NCBI RefSeq assembly: GCF_002483235.1
Contig: NZ_DLHN01000026.1
Span: 63,989-127,988, forward strand
Length of the DNA: 64,000 bases
From: Pedobacter glucosidilyticus
GTDB lineage: Bacteria; Bacteroidota; Bacteroidia; Sphingobacteriales; Sphingobacteriaceae
Direction of reading: 5' to 3'
In this document: positions 34,221 through 43,831 of the stretch, in pieces
Position numbering within the stretch: position 1 is the stretch's first letter
Layout of the letters: the number at the start of each line of letters is the position of its first letter
Translations under genes and position numbers: made by a program
Notes under the pieces: generated by a model
Told to the model about the DNA's origin: nothing
The model's database searches: none
The model's input: the letters and a program-made list of their open reading frames with translations, nothing else

Positions 34221-35582
34221 ATGATGAACGAAAAAATAGGAAAATTTAGGTGGACGATATGTTCGCTTTTATTTTTTGCCACTACAGTTAATTATCTGGA
34301 TAGGCAAGTATTAAGTTTACTACAGCCACTACTTGCAGAAGAATTTGGCTGGACAAATTCTGATTATGCCAATATTACAGCTGTTTTTCAATTTGCGTAT
34401 GCAATTTCTATGCTTTTTGCAGGGCGTTTAATTGATAAATTAGGTACTAAATGGGGTTTTGCTTGGGCATTGATTATTTGGTCTCTTGCAGCTATAATAC
34501 ATGCTTATGCAGAGGCTTTAGGCGAATTAGCATCTCCTCTTTTTATTTCCCTTGGTATTGCTTTACCAGTTTCTGTTATAGGATTTATGATAGCAAGAGC
34601 ACTATTAGGATTTGGAGAGTCTGGTAACTTCCCTGCCGCAATTAAAGCTACTGCAGAGTATTTTCCTAAAAAGGAAAGGGCACTTGCAACAGGTATTTTT
34701 AATTCTGGTTCAAACGTAGGGGCAATTTTAGCACCAATTACAGTGCCTTGGGTAGCATCTCACTGGGGTTGGGAACTTACCTTTTGGATTATTGGTGCCA
34801 TTGGTTTCCTTTGGCTCATATTTTGGTTCTGGCTTTATGAAACCCCTAATAAATCATCTCGTTTAGGTGAAGCCGAAAGAGCATATATAAATAGTGATGT
34901 TGAAGACCAGAAAGTAGAAAATACAAGCGAAGTTGTAGAAAAAGTATCATGGTTTAAACTGTTAGGATTTAAACAAACATGGTCTTTTGCTTTTGGGAAA
35001 TTTATGACTGATGGTGTATGGTGGTTCTTTTTGTTCTGGCTACCAGCTTACCTCAAAGCGCAGTACGGTATGACAGGTACAGATATCATGTTACCACTTT
35101 CTATACTTTATAGTATGACTATGTTTGGTAGTATTGGTGGAGGTGCTTTCCCTATGTATTTTATCAATAAAGGTTATAAACCATATGATGGAAGAATGAG
35201 GGCTATGTTTATTATTGCTTTATTCCCATTGGTAGTGCTTTTAGCACCCGTTTTAGGTGAAATAAGCTTCTGGTTCCCTGTACTATTAATTGGTATAGGT
35301 GCTTCAGCCCACCAAGCATGGTCTGCTAATATTTTTACAACAGTTTCAGACATGTTCCCTAAGAAGTCAGTAGCATCTGTTACGGGTATTGGTGGTATGG
35401 CCGGAGGTTTAGGTGGTGTGGTTATGAGTAAGCTAGGTGGATATTTATTTGATTATTATGAGAAACTTGGACATGTAGAAACAGGTTATACCATAATGTT
35501 TACTATTTGTGCCTTAGCTTATGTAGTAGCTTGGTCTGTAATGAAAACTTTAGTACCAAAAATGAAAGCTGTAGAAATTTAA
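34221..35582 (+). CDS. MFS hexuronate transporter (ExuT-like)
   Basis: A 453-residue 12-helix transporter of the anion:cation symporter branch. The N-terminal motif VNYLDRQVLSLLQPLL, the MFS loop AGRLIDKLGTKWGF and ARALLGFGESGNFPAAIKATAEYFP (ends ARALLGFGESGNFP and KATAEYFP) match ExuT/GudP-type carriers of galacturonate and glucuronate. Last gene of the uxaC operon, 26 nt after kdgA. ATG 34221 or 34224. Galacturonate as substrate is inferred from the operon. Confidence 0.88.
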   Translation: MMNEKIGKFRWTICSLLFFATTVNYLDRQVLSLLQPLLAEEFGWTNSDYANITAVFQFAYAISMLFAGRLIDKLGTKWGFAWALIIWSLAAIIHAYAEALGELASPLFISLGIALPVSVIGFMIARALLGFGESGNFPAAIKATAEYFPKKERALATGIFNSGSNVGAILAPITVPWVASHWGWELTFWIIGAIGFLWLIFWFWLYETPNKSSRLGEAERAYINSDVEDQKVENTSEVVEKVSWFKLLGFKQTWSFAFGKFMTDGVWWFFLFWLPAYLKAQYGMTGTDIMLPLSILYSMTMFGSIGGGAFPMYFINKGYKPYDGRMRAMFIIALFPLVVLLAPVLGEISFWFPVLLIGIGASAHQAWSANIFTTVSDMFPKKSVASVTGIGGMAGGLGGVVMSKLGGYLFDYYEKLGHVETGYTIMFTICALAYVVAWSVMKTLVPKMKAVEI

Positions 35583-35602
35583 TAAGAAATTTTAGTTTAT
35601 AT

Positions 35603-35640
35603 AAAAGCTGCCTTTAAAAAGAAAAAAGGCAGCTTTTTTT
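35603..35640 (+). terminator. Bidirectional terminator between uxaC operon and LacI gene
   Basis: A 13-bp perfect stem, AAAAGCTGCCTTT (35603-35615) with AAAGGCAGCTTTT (35625-35637), then T residues. The T tract ends in the stop codon of the convergent LacI-type gene (35639-35641). Confidence 0.88.
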
Positions 35641-36652
35641 ATGCTCCATTAGGATGAAGCGTGGTATCTAGCATAATAGATTCAAACTCTTCTATTGGGT
35701 ATTTACTTTCAATAATACTGATAAGCATTTCTGCAGCTTTTTCGCCCATCTCAAAGGCCGGTTGCCTGATATAGGAAAGGGAAGGATTCAATAACTCTAC
35801 TAATTCTGAATTACTAAAACCTGCAACAAGAATATCATGATGATGAGTAGCATATTTTTTCATGGTACTTAAACAGCCAGTACTTAATCTGTCGCTGGCA
35901 ACAAATATAGCATCAGGAGGATTGTCATGAGATAGAAATTCTCTCACAGCAATTTCTACTTCTATTTGATCTCGTCCACCGTGTTTACAATATTTAATAA
36001 GTTCTTTATCTATGGGGATATGATGTTGTCTTAAAGCTTCTTCATAGCCTTTTTGTCTTTCGGCTGTAATAGAAAGCTGCGAAGCATTTGCCAAATGCGC
36101 AATTCGTTTACATCCTTTACTAATTAAAAATTCTGTAGCCTCAAAAGCACCTTTAAAATTATTGCTAGATACTTTATGGGTATTCATAGAATTTAAAATT
36201 CTATCGAAAAAAACTATAGGTAAACCTTGGTCATGTAATTTTTCAAGATGACTATAATCTTTAGTTTCTGCGCTTAAAGATACCAGTAAACCGTCAACAG
36301 ATCTGTTTGCTAAATGTTCTACGTTAATAACTTCGCGTTCATAACTATCATGAGTTTGGGAGATGATAACATGGTAACCTTTACTATAAGCTACAGATTC
36401 TATACCGTCAATAGCTTGAGAAAAAAACTGATTAGCAACCTCGCATACAATCACACCAATAGAATAGCTTCTTCTTTCTTTGAGACTTAATGCAATAGGA
36501 TTTCTTTTGAAATTAACTTTCTCGGCATATTCTAAAACTATCTTTTTAGTTTCTTCACTAATTTCATATCCACCTCTTAAGGCTCTGGATACTGTTGAAG
36601 TAGATAGATTTAAAGCTTTGGCAATATCTTTTATCGTAGTAGGTTTAAACAT
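35639..36652 (-). CDS. LacI-family regulator of the pectin locus
   Basis: A 337-residue regulator if started at ATG 36652; the longer frame from 36679 adds nine residues before it. The shorter form puts the helix-turn-helix (TTIKDIAKALNLSTSTVSRALRG; ends TTIKDIAKAL and STSTVSRALRG) at residue 5, as in the xylose regulator. Hinge: NPIALSLKERRSYSIGVIV. The rest is a sugar-binding sensor domain. It is divergent from susC, with a perfect 18-bp palindrome between them that recurs in three more places in the locus. Ligand probably a uronate or oligogalacturonide (inference). Confidence 0.9.
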   Translation of the reverse strand: MFKPTTIKDIAKALNLSTSTVSRALRGGYEISEETKKIVLEYAEKVNFKRNPIALSLKERRSYSIGVIVCEVANQFFSQAIDGIESVAYSKGYHVIISQTHDSYEREVINVEHLANRSVDGLLVSLSAETKDYSHLEKLHDQGLPIVFFDRILNSMNTHKVSSNNFKGAFEATEFLISKGCKRIAHLANASQLSITAERQKGYEEALRQHHIPIDKELIKYCKHGGRDQIEVEIAVREFLSHDNPPDAIFVASDRLSTGCLSTMKKYATHHHDILVAGFSNSELVELLNPSLSYIRQPAFEMGEKAAEMLISIIESKYPIEEFESIMLDTTLHPNGA

Positions 36653-36692
36653 TAGGCTGGTTGGTTTTAAAAGCTTCAAGATAAATTTAGAA

Positions 36693-36700
36693 AAAATATA
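36693..36700 (-). promoter_or_regulatory. Possible -7 box of the pectin LacI gene
   Basis: On the minus strand this reads TATATTTT, 7 of 8 matches to TAnnTTTG. It starts exactly 49 nt from the edge of the operator palindrome, the same distance as the susC box on the other side. The region is very AT-rich, so chance is possible. Confidence 0.35.
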
Positions 36701-36748
36701 TTTAAAAGCGTTTTTTAAGTTAAAAAATGTTGATTTAACAATTACGGC

Positions 36749-36766
36749 ATCGATGCCGGCATCGAT
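36749..36766. promoter_or_regulatory. Pectin-locus operator 1 (perfect 18-bp palindrome)
   Basis: ATCGATGCCGGCATCGAT is perfectly self-complementary with a central CG, typical of LacI-family sites. It is followed by TGCACA, as in the other copies. It lies between the divergent LacI-type gene and susC, 49 nt before the susC TACCATTG box. Confidence 0.8.
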
Positions 36767-36814
36767 TGCACATTTTTTTTAAACCAGTTACTTCTTTTTT
36801 CTTTAAAAACTGAT

Positions 36815-36822
36815 TACCATTG
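36815..36822 (+). promoter_or_regulatory. Putative -7 box of the susC operon
   Basis: TACCATTG, one base from TAnnTTTG, starts 49 nt after the end of operator 1. The same TANNATTG box stands at the same distance from the other three operators. Confidence 0.55.
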
Positions 36823-36934
36823 TTTAAGCCAATTAAATAAATAGACCATTTCAATAAAAGACTTCTTGCAACAAATGCTAACCTAGTGAGTGCTTTGTGA
36901 AGTGTATTTATTTATTAGCAACCATTAATTATAA

Positions 36935-39900
36935 ATGAATATGATTAGAAAAGCTCTACTATTACTAACGATATCGTTAGTTGTTTTAAATTCGGTTTTT
37001 GCCCAAACTAAACAATTAAAAGGAATTGTAAAGGATGAGACCGGGGAACCTTTAGTTGGTGTTTCTGTGGGGATTAAGAATACCTCCATAGGCACCCAAA
37101 CAAATGTTGATGGTAATTTTACGCTTAATGTAACTGAAGGGGCTATTTTGACCTTCAGATATGTGGGATATAAACCTCAGGAAGTTACTCTCAAGGGACA
37201 AACAACCATAAACGTTATACTACAATCTAATGCCTTAGAGCTTCAGGAGGTTGTTGCAATAGGCTACGGTACTACTACCAGAGAATCTTTAACAGGTTCA
37301 GTATCTTCTGTTACAGCCAAACAATTACAAGATATGCCAGTGAGTACAGCTGCCGAGGCTTTAGCAGGTAGGTTGGCAGGGGTGCAAGTGACTACTACAG
37401 AGGGTGCTCCAGGTGCTGATATTTTAATAAGAGTTAGGGGAGGAGGGTCCATTTCAGGAGATAATACCCCTCTTTTTGTTGTAGATGGTATTGTGGTAGA
37501 AAATGCACTGTCGATATTATCTCCTCAAGAAATTCAATCCATAGATGTTCTAAAAGACGCTGCATCTACCTCTATCTATGGTGCAAGAGGAGCAAACGGT
37601 GTTGTTATTATTACAACAAAAGGAGGGAAAGAAATGCCTACACAAATTACCTATAATGGTTTTGGAGGTGTTAGAAATATCACAAACAAAATTGAAGTGA
37701 TGAATCCTTATGATTTTGTACAGTATCAATATCAGATTTATAATTATAATACCAATGAACAAACTAGAAATTCTTTTATAGATAGATATGGAAGATATGA
37801 AGATTTAGATATTTATAAATCTATGCCATTTGTAAATTGGCAAGATGAAGTATTTGGTAGAGATGCATATAGTCAAACGCATGTATTGGGGGTTTCTGGA
37901 GGTACTAAAGCAACAACTTATAATTTCACCTTAAATAGGGCTGATGAAGATGGAATTATGCTTAATTCTGGCTATAAAAGAACTTTAGCATCATTCCGTT
38001 TCGATCATAAAGTAAATAAAAAATTAAAAGTTGGATTAAATTTTAGATATAGTGACCAAGACGTAACTGGTGTAGGTACTTCAAATACAGGAACACAAAG
38101 TAATAATCGTTTAAGAAACGCAGTTAGATTTAGACCTTTTATAGGACCTGGTTTAGAATCAGAAGTTGATGAATTTGATCCAGAGTATACTAATTTAACA
38201 AACTTAGCTAGTCCAGTATTATTGGCTAATAATGAAATTAGAGAAGATGGCAGAATAAATACTAATTTGAATGGATATTTTAATTTAGAATTGGTTAAAA
38301 ACCTAACTTTTAGAAGTGTTTTAGGGTATGTTACCAATGATAGAGTTCAAAACTTCTTTTATGCACCTCCAAGTGGTGTAACCAGAACCAATAATGCAAA
38401 TAACCAACCAGTTGTTGATATTCGTAAATCAAATGACTACAGTGTTACAAATTCTAATACCTTAAATTATTCTAAAAAGTTTGGTAAGCATCAAACTGAA
38501 TTCTTGTTAGGGCAAGAAACTTATATTTGGAAAGGTTTTACGGATAACAAAACTATTCGTTGGTTACCAATAGGAATTACGCCTGAACAAGCTTTTGCAA
38601 GTATACAAAGAGCTGTCCCTCCGGCAGACCAATTTCAATCTCCACCATCAACAGGCGTTTCTGAAAATAGAATACTATCTTTTTTTGGTAGGGTAAATTA
38701 TAATTATCAGGGAAAATACTTAGCTACAGCATCTTTAAGATATGATGGTTCATCAAAATTTAATAGGGATAATGGATTTGCGGCTTTTCCGGCGGTTACG
38801 TTAGGATGGAGGATTTCTGAAGAGAAGTTTATGTCTAATATTAAAGGCGATTGGCTAAACAATATGAAAGTAAGATTTAGTTTAGGCTCGGCTGGAAATA
38901 ATAGAATTGGAGATGACTTATTTAAAACTGTGTATGGTTCAAGTGCTAGCGATGGCTACGCTTTTGGTACATCAATTACACCTAGCTCTTATCCGCTTTC
39001 TTTAGCAAATTCTAATCTAAGATGGGAGAAAACAACTTCGCGTAACTTAGGTCTAGATTTAGATTTATTTGGCTCTAGATTGACTGCTAATGTTGATTTT
39101 TATCTGAATACTGTTAATGATTTGCTTTTTGATGTTGATATTCCAAAAGAGGCCGGAAACCCTACACAGGTACAAAATGTTGGTGCTACCCAAAATAAAG
39201 GTTTTGAAATCCAATTAGCTGGAGCCGTTATAGCTAACAAAAAGTTTACTTGGAACGCTAATTTTAATATTGGAGTTAATAGAAATAAAGTAGTAAGCTT
39301 AGGCTTGGACGCGTCTGGTAATCCATTAGCATCAAGATTAATAGGTTCTGGATGGGCTTCAGCTAGTAATCAGTATCAAGATTTCTTATTACAAGTTGGA
39401 CAACCTATTGGGCAGTTTTATGGATACGTAACTGACGGTTATTATAAAATAGAGGATTTTGATATTACCCAAAATACAAATGGTAGCTTTTCTTATGTTT
39501 TAAAAGACGGAATTCCAAATTCTTTTAATTTAATAGGTAATAGAGCCCCTCAGCCAGGGGATTTAAAACTAAAGAAGCTTTCTCCCGTAGATCCTAACTC
39601 GGCAAATCCTTACAGGGTTGATGCTAATGATAGAACAGTTTTAGGCAATGCGCAACCAAAATTTACAGGAGGGTTGAACCAACAATTCGCATATAAGAAT
39701 TTTGACATGAGTGTTTTTCTTAATTGGTCAGTAGGAGGAAAAGTTTATAATGCTAATAACCTAGAATTTACAAGCCAATATTTATACCGAGATAACAATA
39801 TGTTGGCTGTTATGAATAATAGATGGAAATGGTATAATGAAAGTGGTGTTTTGGTAACAGAGCCTACAGCTTTGGCTGCTTTAAATGAGAATACAACGTT

Positions 39901-40201
39901 TTGGACACCATCTTCTGGTGCTTATTTTCTTCATTCTTATGCTATTGAAGATGCCTCATTCTTAAGAATAAGCAATTTAACATTAGGCTATACCATGCCA
40001 CAAGATTTAATTAGAAAGTCAAAGTTTATCTCTAATCTTAGGGTGTATGCAACAGTAAATAATTTATGGACTATCACTGGATATTCTGGGTTTGATCCAG
40101 AAGCTAATACAAGAAGAGCTAGCCCATTAACGCCAAGTGTAGATTATGCAGCATATCCAAGAAGTAGATATGTATTGGCAGGTATAAATATGACATTTTA
40201 A
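36935..40201 (+). CDS. SusC-like TonB-dependent outer membrane transporter
   Basis: A 1088-residue importer of oligosaccharides. Signal peptide (to about residue 23, VFAQ), then the carboxypeptidase-like regulatory domain LKGIVKDETGEPLVGVSV (about 27-105), the TonB-box-like EVVAIGYGTTTRESLTGS, the plug with RVRGGGSISGDNTPLFVVDG, and a C-terminal 22-strand barrel ending GINMTF. First gene of the main pectin operon, with SusD next. A leader of about 105 nt is expected from the putative promoter box. Substrate, probably pectin oligomers, is inferred from the enzymes downstream. Confidence 0.95.
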   Translation: MNMIRKALLLLTISLVVLNSVFAQTKQLKGIVKDETGEPLVGVSVGIKNTSIGTQTNVDGNFTLNVTEGAILTFRYVGYKPQEVTLKGQTTINVILQSNALELQEVVAIGYGTTTRESLTGSVSSVTAKQLQDMPVSTAAEALAGRLAGVQVTTTEGAPGADILIRVRGGGSISGDNTPLFVVDGIVVENALSILSPQEIQSIDVLKDAASTSIYGARGANGVVIITTKGGKEMPTQITYNGFGGVRNITNKIEVMNPYDFVQYQYQIYNYNTNEQTRNSFIDRYGRYEDLDIYKSMPFVNWQDEVFGRDAYSQTHVLGVSGGTKATTYNFTLNRADEDGIMLNSGYKRTLASFRFDHKVNKKLKVGLNFRYSDQDVTGVGTSNTGTQSNNRLRNAVRFRPFIGPGLESEVDEFDPEYTNLTNLASPVLLANNEIREDGRINTNLNGYFNLELVKNLTFRSVLGYVTNDRVQNFFYAPPSGVTRTNNANNQPVVDIRKSNDYSVTNSNTLNYSKKFGKHQTEFLLGQETYIWKGFTDNKTIRWLPIGITPEQAFASIQRAVPPADQFQSPPSTGVSENRILSFFGRVNYNYQGKYLATASLRYDGSSKFNRDNGFAAFPAVTLGWRISEEKFMSNIKGDWLNNMKVRFSLGSAGNNRIGDDLFKTVYGSSASDGYAFGTSITPSSYPLSLANSNLRWEKTTSRNLGLDLDLFGSRLTANVDFYLNTVNDLLFDVDIPKEAGNPTQVQNVGATQNKGFEIQLAGAVIANKKFTWNANFNIGVNRNKVVSLGLDASGNPLASRLIGSGWASASNQYQDFLLQVGQPIGQFYGYVTDGYYKIEDFDITQNTNGSFSYVLKDGIPNSFNLIGNRAPQPGDLKLKKLSPVDPNSANPYRVDANDRTVLGNAQPKFTGGLNQQFAYKNFDMSVFLNWSVGGKVYNANNLEFTSQYLYRDNNMLAVMNNRWKWYNESGVLVTEPTALAALNENTTFWTPSSGAYFLHSYAIEDASFLRISNLTLGYTMPQDLIRKSKFISNLRVYATVNNLWTITGYSGFDPEANTRRASPLTPSVDYAAYPRSRYVLAGINMTF

Positions 40202-40266
40202 TCAGTAAAAAATTAATTACTAGATATAACGTGTATTTACAAACCTTGTATAAAACGAAAAGTATT

Positions 40267-42120
40267 ATGAATCAATTAATAAAATATAATGTTGTGGCAA
40301 TGGGTGTAGTAGTATTGTCACTTCTATCTTCTTGTAAAGATTATCTTAACATTGAAAATCCTTCTACTATATCTGAAACAGTGGCTTTTGGGTCTTTAAA
40401 TGAAGCAAACTCAACAGTTGTAGGCGTTTACGCTAAACTGCCAGGGGATAATGGCTATGGAAGTCGTTTATCCTTATCTTTTTCTCAAGGAGCTGACGAT
40501 TTTAAAGTAGATGGCGCTTACAATCCTTTACAAACCAGAGGTCTTAGTCATTATGGTGCCAGCCCTAATTTACCTGATTTAAAAGCACCTTATGAGCAGT
40601 TATATTCAGGAATTGAAAGAGCTAATATGTGTATTAAATATATTCCTTTATCTCCTATTTATAATTCTGGGACAGAAACAGAAAAGGTAGGAATGAGGAA
40701 ATTGTTAGGAGAAGCATTAACATTAAGAGCACAATTTTACCTAGAGTTGTTGAGAAATTGGGGAGATTTACCCGCTCGTTTTGTGCCAGCATCTGATATT
40801 ACAGACCAGTATATAGGCAAAGAAGACAGAGATGTTATATATGATCGCTTATTGGAAGATTTGAGAGAAGCCGCAACTCTTGTGCCATGGAGGTCACAAA
40901 CAAGTGATAACACACCAACAAGAATTACAAAGGGTGTAGTTAAAGGATTAAGAGCAAGAATAGCGTTAACAAGAGGTGGTTATTCTTTAAGAAGAAATCC
41001 ACAAGTTATGGCTAGAAAAGATGACTATTTAACTTACTACACCATAGCTAGAGACGAGTGTAAAGAGATTATTGAAAGTGGAGAACATGGCTTAAATCCA
41101 AATTTTGAAAACTTATTTAAGTCTTTACATACTTCCAAATCTGTTGAAGTTGGAAGAGAAATGATGTTTACAGTTGGAGCAGCAGGAACTACAGGAGCTA
41201 CCAATACAAAAATGGCTTACAGTAATGGGATAAGACAAAATGCTAGTTCTTCCTATGGCCAAGCAAACGGTTTAAATGCCGCTATTGCAACTTATTTCTA
41301 TGAGTTTGACAGAGAAGATTTAAGAAGGGATGTAACATTGGCTTATTACTCAATTTCAGCAACTAATACCAAAGAATTAACAACTTCTTTAGTTATGAGA
41401 GAGGGTAAATTTAGAAAATATTGGACAGCCATAAGAGATGCTTCTCAAAACTTAGGTGTTAACTGGCCTATCTTACGTTATGCAGATATTTTATTAATGT
41501 ATGCTGAAGCCGAAAACGAATTGAGTGGTCCTGAAAATGCTAAAAGTGCGTTAAGACAGGTGAGAGAAAGAGCTTTTCCACAGAGTCAATGGTCAACACA
41601 GGTTACCAATTACATTAATACAGTTTCTGCAAATAAAGAAACCTTCTTTAATGCCATTATGCAAGAGCGTTTATTAGAGTTTGGAGGCGAGGGAATCAGA
41701 AAATATGATCTAATAAGATGGAATAAATTAGCTTCAAACATAGAAGAGACCAGACAAAAAATGAGAGACTTTAGAGATGGAGTGGGTGTTTATGCTAATT
41801 ATCCAAGATATATATATTATATACCATCGCCATTTATTAATGCTGCTACCATACCTGGGGAATTAGCTAATCTTAATTTATTTGGAGGTAATATTAATAC
41901 CGTCATGTATACCCCAGGATTAGGCACAAGTACAGCACCTGCAGGTTATACCACCGTTAGATGGAGAGATGCTGTGAATGATACAGGTAATAGTGAAAGA
42001 TTTATAACAGGCGTAGATGGTATTGCACATGCTTTCGTACCCAACTCAAGAGAACTGCTTCCTATTCATAGTGATATCATTGGAGCTAATTTTAGGTTAA
42101 CTCAAGACTATGGCTATTAA
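40267..42120 (+). CDS. SusD/RagB-like surface lipoprotein
   Basis: A 617-residue lipoprotein if started at ATG 40267, which gives a proper signal (LSLLSS then Cys23); a GTG at 40231 would only add 12 residues. Cys is followed by Lys-Asp, resembling the acidic surface-export signal of Bacteroidota. RagB/SusD marks: DYLNIENPSTIS near the N-terminus, LGEALTLRAQFYLELLRNWGDLP, the TPR-like helices around LRYADILLMYAEAENE, and MQERLLEFGGEGIRKYDLIRW. It caps SusC and binds the glycan. Confidence 0.94.
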   Translation: MNQLIKYNVVAMGVVVLSLLSSCKDYLNIENPSTISETVAFGSLNEANSTVVGVYAKLPGDNGYGSRLSLSFSQGADDFKVDGAYNPLQTRGLSHYGASPNLPDLKAPYEQLYSGIERANMCIKYIPLSPIYNSGTETEKVGMRKLLGEALTLRAQFYLELLRNWGDLPARFVPASDITDQYIGKEDRDVIYDRLLEDLREAATLVPWRSQTSDNTPTRITKGVVKGLRARIALTRGGYSLRRNPQVMARKDDYLTYYTIARDECKEIIESGEHGLNPNFENLFKSLHTSKSVEVGREMMFTVGAAGTTGATNTKMAYSNGIRQNASSSYGQANGLNAAIATYFYEFDREDLRRDVTLAYYSISATNTKELTTSLVMREGKFRKYWTAIRDASQNLGVNWPILRYADILLMYAEAENELSGPENAKSALRQVRERAFPQSQWSTQVTNYINTVSANKETFFNAIMQERLLEFGGEGIRKYDLIRWNKLASNIEETRQKMRDFRDGVGVYANYPRYIYYIPSPFINAATIPGELANLNLFGGNINTVMYTPGLGTSTAPAGYTTVRWRDAVNDTGNSERFITGVDGIAHAFVPNSRELLPIHSDIIGANFRLTQDYGY

Positions 42121-42140
42121 TTAATTTTAAAACATTAAAG

Positions 42141-43763
42141 ATGAAAAATAGAGTATTTATTAAACTTAGTTACCTACTTATAGTATTGCTAGTAGCATCA
42201 GTTTTGCATTCATGTAAAAAAGATGTATTGTTAGATGACTATTCAGGCTTACGTATGTTTACCCCAACCACTGTGGCAAGAATAATAAGTGGAGAGTCTA
42301 ATGTTAAAATAGAATGGAAGCCTAGTATTTTTGTTGAAGAAGAAATCATAAATTATAAAATAGAGGTTGCTAGGGATTCATCCTTTTCAAACATAGAATA
42401 CACTACACAAGTAGATACGGCAGGTGTAACCATCAACTTCCCTGATTTGTTAATTAGGCAACGTTATGTGGCTAGAATAAAATCACTCGGAATTAATGGT
42501 AGAGAAGACTCTAAATGGCTAATTACCCAGCCCTTTAGTATAGTAGGGGCGCAAATTTTTACTTCGGCAACTACTACAGGCGATGCAGCCGAATTAAGAT
42601 GGACTTTTAGGAATGGATTAACTAAATTGACCATTACTCCTGAGGTTGGAGCGGCGTATGATATTAATTTAACAGTTAATGATAAAGACCCACAAAACGC
42701 TAATTTGGGCTTTAAATTACTGAGCGGACTACCATCTTTAGCCGGTTTTAGGGCAGAAATTTTTGCTGGAAGCTTAAGCTTAGGTACAATTGAATTTAGA
42801 ACAAAAGCACCAGTTGGTACAGGAGCTATAATTGACCTAACTGGAATAACCAATAGACCTTCAGTTCTTTCTGATACACTTAGGAGTGCAATACCAGCAG
42901 GTAGTACTATTATTCTAAAGAAAGGACAGCAATATACCATAGCAACAACCATTTCTTTGGATAGAACGGTTACCATTGTAAGTGAAGATAACTTCAATCC
43001 AGGAAGGGCAGAGATATTCTTTACCAGTAACTTTAATTTTGCCCCAGGTGCAACTATAGATTCAATTAAATTTAAGAATATTACTTTAAGAAGTGATAAT
43101 CCAACATCAAGGTATGTATTTAATACTACCCAAGCTGCAAACATAGATAAGATGATATTTGATGAATGTTTAATTACCTCCTTTAGAGGGATATTTAGAC
43201 AACAATCAGCTGCTTCCGTTGTAAAATTATTTAGTATTAATAATTCTATTGTTACCGATATTGGTAATTACGGATTAATATCTGTAGATAATATAGCTTG
43301 TACAACTCAAAATATATCTGTTACAAATAGCACAATATATAAGGCAGATAGGATAATTGTGAGTAGAAGTAATTCAAATTCAGTTGTTATTTCTAATTGT
43401 ACTTTTAACGAGGCCCCTGTAGCTGCAAGTTATATAGTTGATTACTCTACTTCGCCAACCAATGTTGTGGCTAATGGTATCAAACTAAATAACAATATTT
43501 TCGGGCTAGGAAGACTAGCCGGTACTAGTACAGAAATACGTGGAATTAGAACTTCTACCACTACTGCTATATTAGATGCTTCTACATCTTTCTTTACATC
43601 AGATTTAACTTTTAATGTTGCAAACCCTAATCCAGGATTTACTGCATATAGTAAGCCATCTACAGATTTATTTACTAATCCAGCAGCAGGAGATTTTAAA
43701 ATAAAAGATGCCACTTTCGTGGGTAGAAATACATCAGGAGATCCTAGATGGAGGATAAATTAA
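42141..43763 (+). CDS. DUF5123/DUF4957-type lipoprotein, likely pectin-binding
   Basis: A 540-residue lipoprotein (VLHS then Cys25, then KKD). Residues about 35-130 look like a fibronectin type III domain (ARIISGESNVKIEWKPSIFVEEE in part); a second beta domain follows to about 235; the C-terminal half is a parallel beta-helix (IVSEDNFNPGRAEIFF, IVTDIGNYGLISVDN, VVISNCTFNEAPV), as in DUF4957/DUF5123 proteins. It holds the SusE/F position right after SusD, so it is probably a surface glycan-binding protein. No lyase catalytic set is evident. A long hairpin follows it. Confidence 0.75.
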   Translation: MKNRVFIKLSYLLIVLLVASVLHSCKKDVLLDDYSGLRMFTPTTVARIISGESNVKIEWKPSIFVEEEIINYKIEVARDSSFSNIEYTTQVDTAGVTINFPDLLIRQRYVARIKSLGINGREDSKWLITQPFSIVGAQIFTSATTTGDAAELRWTFRNGLTKLTITPEVGAAYDINLTVNDKDPQNANLGFKLLSGLPSLAGFRAEIFAGSLSLGTIEFRTKAPVGTGAIIDLTGITNRPSVLSDTLRSAIPAGSTIILKKGQQYTIATTISLDRTVTIVSEDNFNPGRAEIFFTSNFNFAPGATIDSIKFKNITLRSDNPTSRYVFNTTQAANIDKMIFDECLITSFRGIFRQQSAASVVKLFSINNSIVTDIGNYGLISVDNIACTTQNISVTNSTIYKADRIIVSRSNSNSVVISNCTFNEAPVAASYIVDYSTSPTNVVANGIKLNNNIFGLGRLAGTSTEIRGIRTSTTTAILDASTSFFTSDLTFNVANPNPGFTAYSKPSTDLFTNPAAGDFKIKDATFVGRNTSGDPRWRIN

Positions 43764-43769
43764 TTTCAA

Positions 43770-43815
43770 AAAGCTGTTTCACTTTCTAAATAGGAAAGAT
43801 GAAACAGCTTTGTTT
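43770..43815 (+). terminator. Hairpin between the SusCD module and the lyase genes
   Basis: AAAGCTGTTTCA (43770-43781) pairs perfectly with TGAAACAGCTTT (43800-43811), and inner CTTTC pairs with GAAAG past a one-base bulge. The T tract is weak (TTTGTTTATA). It may cause partial termination or mark a processing point within the operon. Confidence 0.55.
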
Positions 43816-43831
43816 ATAAAAGGAGAAGATT

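Noticed and set aside
40231..40266. GTG start for SusD
   Set aside because: The ATG at 40267 gives a standard lipoprotein signal with Cys at 23; the GTG form only lengthens the n-region.
42464..43144. A 226-codon open frame on the minus strand inside the DUF5123-type gene
   Set aside because: It lies wholly antisense to a well-supported lipoprotein gene, has no recognisable domain and looks like a frame shadow; the same holds for the antisense frames at 3096-3641, 38005-38337 and 43786-44196.
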